Source of the DNA: Siphonodentalium dalli | Lineage: Eukaryota > Mollusca > Scaphopoda > Gadilida > Siphonodentaliidae | Assembly (NCBI GenBank): GCA_032622095.1 | Contig: CP136065.1 | Coordinates: forward strand, 37,792,732-37,856,731 | Length of the DNA stretch: 64,000 bases | Direction of reading: 5' to 3' | Part shown: positions 57,576 through 64,000 of the stretch, piece after piece | Numbering within the stretch: position 1 is the first letter of the stretch | How the letters are laid out: the number at the start of each line of letters is the position of its first letter | Program-made: the position numbers and the translations under genes | The notes under the pieces: generated by a model | What the model was told of the DNA's origin: nothing | Databases searched by the model: none | What the model saw: the letters and a program-made list of their open reading frames with translations, nothing else

Positions 57576-58365
57576 ACATACATCACTCAGTTCAAATGTA
57601 TAACATACAACAGAGAACCCTGAAATCTTGGTGAACGAGTACGAAAAAGACATAGGAGTAAACATCGACAGGAAACTAAAGTTCGACATACATGTAAATT
57701 CAGTATGCAACAAAGCTTATCAAATGCTCGGAGTAATCAAAAGAACATTCACGTGCTTGGATATTTCAACATTTTATTCTTTATACACCACAATGGTGAG
57801 ACCAGTTTTGGAATACTGCAACATTTCTTGGAGCCCACATTTGAAAATTCAGAGTATTGCACTTGAGAAGGTTCAGCGAAGGCGACTAAATTGGTCACAG
57901 AAATACAGCACCTTAACTACCGAGATCCTCTCATAAAATTCAACTTAATGTCAATGAAATATAGACGATTTAGGGGCGATCTTATCGAGGTTTATAAATA
58001 CCTGAATGGAATGTATAACACGGACCCATGTAATTACTTTGTATTCGCTGACTACACAAGGACCAGAGGACATAAACTAAAATTACAAGAGACAAAATAC
58101 AAAAAGGATATCCGGGAATATTTTTTCACAAATCGTGTAATTTCTCATTGGAACAGTTTACCTGATTTCGTAGTCGAAAGTGGGTCATTGGAAGATTTCA
58201 AGAAAGGCATAGACTCATATTGCTATGCCCGTAAATACAGCCATGATTTTGAAGACCAGTGACATTTAATTTCATTTCTGATGTATGATATTTAACTGAT
58301 CCGGGACAAAGAGCCAGAGGCTCGTTCTGGTTATATTTGATATTGATAATATTTGATATTGATAC
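57576..58365 (+). pseudogene. CR1-like LINE C-terminus, frameshifted
   Basis: The first frame (to 57936) reads EKDIGVNIDRKLKFDIHVN, then YTTMVRPVLEYCNISWSPH and LEKVQRR. A one-base loss near 57877 moves the reading to the next frame, which continues with YRDPLIKFNLMSMKYRRFRG, then DLIEVYKYLNG, VISHWNSLPDFVV and LEDFKKGID. These blocks are the usual end of CR1/jockey-type ORF2. The 3' tail repeats ATATTTGATATTGATA. It is 5'-truncated at a position just outside the 3.57-kb TIR element. Confidence 0.88.
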
Positions 58366-60130
58366 TTTATGGAGCATATGCAGCGAATGGTCTAAAAATA
58401 ATGTACATATTAAGTAGATATGGTTTAAAATTTAACATAAATTGTTACCCGCACGTGAGAGGGGATATGTATTGTTATTGTAAACTGCTCTGTTTCTGTA
58501 CCATATATGTTGGATGAAAGAATAAACATATCTAAATATATCCAGTTGACTGTTTCATTATATACTCTTCGTGTGTATTGGTGTATGATGTTAAGTCGTG
58601 TAATAAGAAATGTATCTCAACATAAGCTACATAAAACACTCTTATGATTTTTTTTAATAACTCTTCAGATTATATATAAGAGTTCTCATTGGATACATGT
58701 AGATCCAGATAAATTCTTTATTAAATTTATCTGGCAATTCTTGCCTTGGTTTATGCAACTTGCATAACAAATTTGGAATTTAATTTCATTAAAACATTAC
58801 GGATGTCACGGGATATATGCCGTTGTCCCTAACTGACTTAAATGCACTAACATTTAGTAATCAAAAATCATTTTATCAGCTTAAACTAATTCTTCGCACG
58901 ATGCTCCTTCATGTCATGTTTGTCATCCCTCATTTTTGGCGGGCAATCCCTAATATAGAATGTTAATAAAGACAACGACATGTGACTTCTGGTTAATTTC
59001 ATCAGCGAAAAAACAGATGGTCTACTTCATTCGATCCTTATTCAGCTGTGTTGTCCTCAGTATGATTTGTGGAACGTATCCTTCTCCTATGGTGATGAAC
59101 TCCGTGCTTCACACCTATGGTTGGCATTAAAATGATAAACATAATTGCATTGTGATGTATTGTGTGGTTATGCATGTAAAGGCAATTGGGACATTTATAG
59201 TGATCTTTTTTGGCGTTTCACAACAATACCTCTTCAGTACCTAACAATACCTAACAGCTTGTTCTCAATAATTGTCACAGTACATGACATGATCTGGGAA
59301 TTGGTGTTCATGTGTGGCAATACATAGGATGCTGTTAATTTTAATCTCAATACAGTGATCAGACGAATCGCGATGAAACAAACTACGACATTCTCTATCT
59401 GAAGTAGGACATAACTCTTTATCGAGTGGGCACTGGGCAGGTAAATAGTTGTATTTATGACAAACTGAAAGTTAATCTTGATGAATGTCTATTAAAAAGA
59501 ATTGACGTTCATATTCCCAAAGCCACGCAATGCACGAAATTTGGAATTTAATTTCATGTAAACGTCACGTATTTTCCCTTTTTTTTCTACATTTACTACA
59601 AACCTCCCTTTTAAGTTGTTCACTCTGGCACCGAAATCCGACAGCTACAACCAAATCTTAACTAAATGTGTTGCAAGCGTTAACTTGCATCTACAGGAAT
59701 AGTAATAGTTGAATTATTATCGATGTTTCATTCGCTAAACAACATTTGCTCCCCAAAGTAATCGCGGATAGTGAGTCACAATGACTGACAGCCACAGACT
59801 TCATTGGGATTTAGGCCTGTAATGGCAAGCTGCAAACAGAATTCAGTCCCCTCGCTACGCTATGTCTAAACGCTGCCGGCATGGACAGTTCAGCTTCTCA
59901 GAATAATGCAGAATGAATTGTAACCTACAATAGTCTCAAATAAATACATGTGCGGTTCCGTCACATAATGTGTAGGTGCTGGCAGCGGTAAGCCATGCGT
60001 AGGGGACTGAACTCTGCATGGAGCTTGCTGTAATGGAAGCGACACAGTATATTGACACATCTGGTTTATAATCCTGTATCTATATATTTTAGAATGTTTG
60101 TATGTCTTCATGTCCACTATGAAAATATAT
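58366..60130. other. no gene recognised
   Basis: Short frames without motifs. No repeat structure noted. Confidence 0.4.
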
Positions 60131-60134
60131 GGGG

Positions 60135-60330
60135 TCATCTGTAGAACACCAAAGAGGTTTAATAGCGGTGAACATTTACCAGGAAGATAACGGTACGGTT
60201 TATAACTAGCAAACGTGTACCTGGCTGGGTCACTGGTGGGGATAGGAGCCGGGGATATTCACCAAATGTAACAGAAGAAATATTTGAAGTCGATTACCAC
60301 AAAACGTGTATACACACGTCTGCTACACAA
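60135..60330 (+). repeat. short relative of the 14.2-kb/51-kb Helitron body
   Basis: GTAGAACACC, TTTACCAGGAAGATAACGGT and GATTACCACAAAACGTGTAT follow the order seen at 14240-14390 and 51090-51370. It is strongly diverged. Confidence 0.45.
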
Positions 60331-60344
60331 TGACTGCAACTGAC

Positions 60345-60557
60345 ATTGATCAGACATAATAGGTTAGACATGCATAATGCCGAATCACCCGAATGATATA
60401 ATTATCTGGTGCACGGCTAATTGCAAGAGCACTGCATGTCGTGAAATTTCTATTCACCTGATGTGTATTGTACGGCATATTCTGAATAAGTCTATATGTG
60501 AATAAATTGATTTCAAATAAATTGCAGACATTGATCAGACATAATAGGTTAGACATG
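60345..60557. repeat. direct duplication of a 33-base phrase
   Basis: ACATTGATCAGACATAATAG and the following TTAGACATGCA occur at about 60347 and 60527, 180 bases apart. Confidence 0.8.
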
Positions 60558-60559
60558 CA

Positions 60560-61440
60560 CACAGAGCTGGTCTCGACGAGTGGTTTCATTCATGGTCTGC
60601 CTCTTGAAACCTGTTATTGAAACCTGCTGTTGATAGGTGCTGTGTGTATCATTTTCTAAAAATTGCATGTCACATAAACAGTATTGAATTTAAAAAAAGA
60701 GCATGATGTAATTCACTGAGTAATAATTTAAGTTCAGACGGGCGTATAGAAACTCGTCAACCGCAAAGTCTCGCCAATTCACGTTCACAGTGATAAATAG
60801 AATACGAATATGAATGGTGGGGAATACCGCATGTAAAGTTTATACGATAGTAAGCAAAACGCTGAGCACCGGGGGGACCTACTAGGCCTCAACCACATGA
60901 CAAACATAATTATGTCAGTCATATCCTGAGGTCCCTATCAGCCGTCGTCTGTATAAGCCATGGTTCGTATCAGCTGGTGTCCGTATGGGCCAGGGTCCGC
61001 AACAGCCGGCGTCTGTATAAGGCAATGTTTTAATTGGAATAAACAGACATCAATAAAGGAATGTAAATAAAAACAGAAATACATATTATTGTAGATCAAA
61101 TGACATTCTTCCAATTCGCTCACATCTCGCTCACTTCATTTACAGAACTTTCGTACACCATACGCACTCCCAGTGACTTACATGTGAATTGGGATCAATC
61201 GAATATATATTCATTATTATAGATTAATTCAGATTTTAAATCCTAGAACTTTGTTCCTGTGTACGGCGTATCGGTACGACATCTAACTATCGACGGCATT
61301 TTGATATTTAGGGGGCTCGTATTTCCGGGTATAATAACTAAGTGAGTTTTCGAACTGGTGAAGAGATAATTTTCAGGACACTCATGTTGATTGGTGTGTA
61401 CATGTTATACATGTAAAGACTTTTCTAAAAGGAACCAGTT
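60560..61440. other. no gene recognised
   Basis: A weak tandem of about 30 bp (CAGCCG(T/G)CGTCTGTATAAG) lies at 60940-61020. Otherwise nothing. Confidence 0.4.
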
Positions 61441-64000
61441 TTTCGAAAATTCATCTTGTTTCGATTGTCATCGTGCGGTATACTTCTCACATTGGTATCT
61501 ATAAGCCATAGCGCGGCATGTTCGTTGTAAAGTCCGGATCCGTTGGTGACGAGCCGAGAATAATTGTCTTTTGTTGGGGACAGAGATCAATGCTGTTAAT
61601 TTCCGCCAATCGTTGAATTCCTTTATGAATTCCTGAACGTGAACACAATTCCAAAATATGTGGGAGGTGTCTTCTGTCACGCTTTTACATCTGTCACATT
61701 TATCATCCTGTCATAAATTGGACATTTTGAGAAACTTGTTACTTGACAATAATCGTTAAATTATTCGGAATTGCAGCAATTTCAGCTTCGTGCCAGGCGT
61801 CGTGAGAAGGGAATGTTATCCAGTTTGCAACAATTAATTATGTTGTCGGGAAATAACACTTGCCATTTTCTGCGTGCTACAGTATAACTTGGAATTGCGA
61901 TTAAAATTTTATAAAAGTCTTGTCCTCCTCGATAGTTTTTAAGCAGTCTAATGAAATTATTTAGTAAAATGGTGGTGCCGGTTCGAGTTATATGCTGTTC
62001 AAGTTTTTTGCAAGTAATGTTGGATGTTATTATGGGTGATGAAGTTTGGGTGTATGGTTTCGATCCTCGGTAAATTGTCCCGTGTAAGAAAATAACCATT
62101 ATTGTCCAGTATATCATTTAAAAAGATAACCCCTATTTCTCGCCAGGAGGGGAAATGTATTACTTTTCCGTACTGCTTTGTATTTGTGTTATTCCATAAC
62201 GTACATGCTGATATTTTGCAATTGCTTCTATCTTTCTCCATAAATTTTGTATATACCATCAGGATCATGCCATGCCATGTTTTTCTATCACTTGGAACTT
62301 TTTGTTTCATGGACATCATAAAATGGTTTACATCAGCCATTTTTAATTCGCCATTCTTATAATCCTGACATATTACTTTACATTTTACTCTATCACCCTT
62401 AGAGTTCCAGAGAAAATTAAAGAGCATTGTGTCATAATCTTTCACAAAAACATTACCGGGATTTAGGAGAGCTACAAAAAGGTGTGTTAATTTTGGAAGT
62501 ACCAGTGATTTTATCACCGTTATTCGACCAATGGGTGTAAGTAACCGGTGTGTCCACGTTTCTATCAAACGTTTGATTTCAGCAAGTTTTATATCATAAT
62601 TTATTTCCATTTTGTCAAGGTTGGTATCAAAGTGTATTCCAAGGAGATTGAAAGTACTATTAAATTTTAGTCCAAGGTCTGGGCACATAATATCTATACG
62701 TCCAGTGTGAGAGCCAATCCACGACGCCTGACACTTGCTAGGGTTCATTTTCATGCCTGAATAATCTGCAAATAAGTTTAAAACAGTATATACTTCCCTA
62801 AGACTTTCTTCGCTGTCGTCTAAGAAGAGCGTCGTGTCGTCTGCATACTGTGTAATTTTGTATTCTAATTTGCCGAGGTTAACACCTTTAGTGCGGTAAT
62901 TAGATTTTATCCTAATATTCCACGCATATCAAAAACATATAGGGCGAGACTTTGTCACCCTGTCGGTAGCCACGATGTATTTGAAACTCTGAGATATATG
63001 CCCATTTATTAAAATAGAGGAGTTGATAATCGTGTAAAATATAGAAATCCACCTTTTCATGTCATCTCCAAAATTATAAAGTTTAAGGCATTTATGTATA
63101 AATTTCCAATACTGAATCAAAAGCCTTTTCAAAGTCTAGGAGGAGCAGTAGCCCAGATTTACCGGCAACTTTCGTCTTGTGAATGAGATCATTTGTAAGT
63201 CTAGTATTGTCTCCGATTGTTTTGAGAATCCCGTTTGAGCCTCACGTTTTAATCTTTTAGCTATACACGAAGATATGTTCAAGAGCGAAATTGGTGGCCA
63301 GTTTTTCAGATGATGTCCTTCTTTGTCTTTTGGTGGGGTCAGAGTAATAATACCCCTTGTTTCTGTGTGATCCCCCTTTATCAAAAGCTTCATTGAATGA
63401 TTCACATAGAGTTTGGTCTATGTCTATGTCTATCCAGAAATTTTTCCAAAACTCATATGGCTATCCATCTAGACGATGCATTTATCATTTTGTTTCAATG
63501 CGCACGTCAGTTCAGTTAGAGTTATTGGCTCTTCTGTGATGTTAGCAATGTCATTTGACAATACTGTATGGTCTTTTTCAAGAAAAGCATGAATATCAGA
63601 ATTGTTTGTATTTTTTATGTATATAAATTTTCGTAAAAACTTCTAGCTTCGTGCATTATGTCTGATTGACTGTCAATGTTTTTTCCCCGGTGGAGTCGGT
63701 GAGGTTGCATAGAGTTTTCGATATAGAATTGCGTTTTTCAAGATTGAGGAAATATTTTGTTAGTTTTTCACCTTGTTCAATCCATTTGCTTCTTGGTCTT
63801 ACCATTGCCCCCCTCGTGTCTTATTTTCTTATCTCGTAAAGGTCTTTTGTATTTGATCCAGTAATTCGTCATTATTATCTATTTCAATTTCGAGCAATAG
63901 TTTAGATCTATTCAGTTCATTTTCTTTCATCTTTCGTTCTTGCTTTCGTTTCGACGCAAAATGTATGGTCTCGCCTCTAATATCGAGCAAAAGAGTGTCT
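61440..64000 (-). pseudogene. L1/Tx1-like LINE ORF2 remnant, running off the window
   Basis: Minus-strand blocks appear in the order expected for ORF2: QGEKLTKYFLNLEKRN (about 63727-63779), ARSFYENLYT, and ITLTPPKDKEGHHLKNWPPI with SLLN. These are followed by a QTGF-like segment, FGDDMKRWISIFYT with SSILINGHISQSF, then ITQYADDTTLFLDD (YADD at 62836-62847) and YSGMKMNPSKCQASW. Last come TPIGRITVIKSLVLPKLTH and, near the C-terminus, TSHIFWNCVHVQEF. These match the L1/Tx1 group of non-LTR retrotransposons. Many frame breaks and stops (for example between 63420 and 63140) show it is dead. The 5' part lies beyond the right edge. Confidence 0.88.

Overview
The window reads as eukaryotic, AT-rich, repeat-dense DNA from a marine invertebrate. 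A lophotrochozoan, probably a mollusc, is most likely. The evidence is the mixture of non-LTR retrotransposon remnants (CR1/jockey-like and L1/Tx1-like), Helitrons ending in CTAG, a tRNA-derived SINE with a central domain like that of molluscan SINEs, and an intact Mab-21/cGAS-like gene of a type expanded in such animals. The species cannot be fixed from the sequence. There is no operon structure, and nearly all short open frames look like chance or repeat-derived.

Layout. 0-9 kb: palindromic foldback elements and nested MITEs, then a large dispersed repeat (copy I) interrupted by a striking array. In it, three copies of a 453-bp element with 20-bp perfect terminal inverted repeats are separated by two apparently identical 900-bp spacers. 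9-14 kb: mostly unique sequence with short palindromes and minor tandem repeats. 14.2-17.2 kb: degenerate tandem array related to a Helitron at 50.7-52.7 kb. 17.8-19.1 kb: two Helitrons joined end to end. 19.3-20.6 kb: copy II of the dispersed repeat, lacking the insertions of copy I. 20.7-21.1 kb: a TTAA-flanked piggyBac-type MITE containing a palindromic foldback. 21.4-24.8 kb: a decayed LINE whose reverse transcriptase is split by a 2.6-kb foldback flanked by TTA. 24.8-26 kb: copy III of the dispersed repeat and a minus-strand LINE tail.

28.5-39.4 kb: a Helitron-family left region holds a 4.6-kb minisatellite of about 110 units of 41-42 bp. After it come a duplicated 3' fragment of the next gene, the only convincing intact gene (minus strand, 34720-36240, 506 aa, Mab-21/cGAS-like nucleotidyltransferase fold), and a complete Helitron (36425-39373) carrying LINE debris. 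40-46.5 kb: a MITE split by a 2408-bp transposon with a 6-bp target duplication, further TIR and foldback elements, and a LINE 3' end. 46.5-50.7 kb: little recognisable apart from a trinucleotide microsatellite. 54.0-57.6 kb: a 3.6-kb TIR element with a SINE inside. 57.6-58.4 kb: a CR1-like LINE 3' end. 61.4-64 kb: a decayed L1/Tx1-like LINE that runs off the window.

Functionally this is a mobile-element graveyard around one probable innate-immunity-family gene. Its value lies in the nested insertions, several with exact target duplications or paralogous empty sites, which allow the order of events to be read. All similarities are from reading the sequence; no database search was run.
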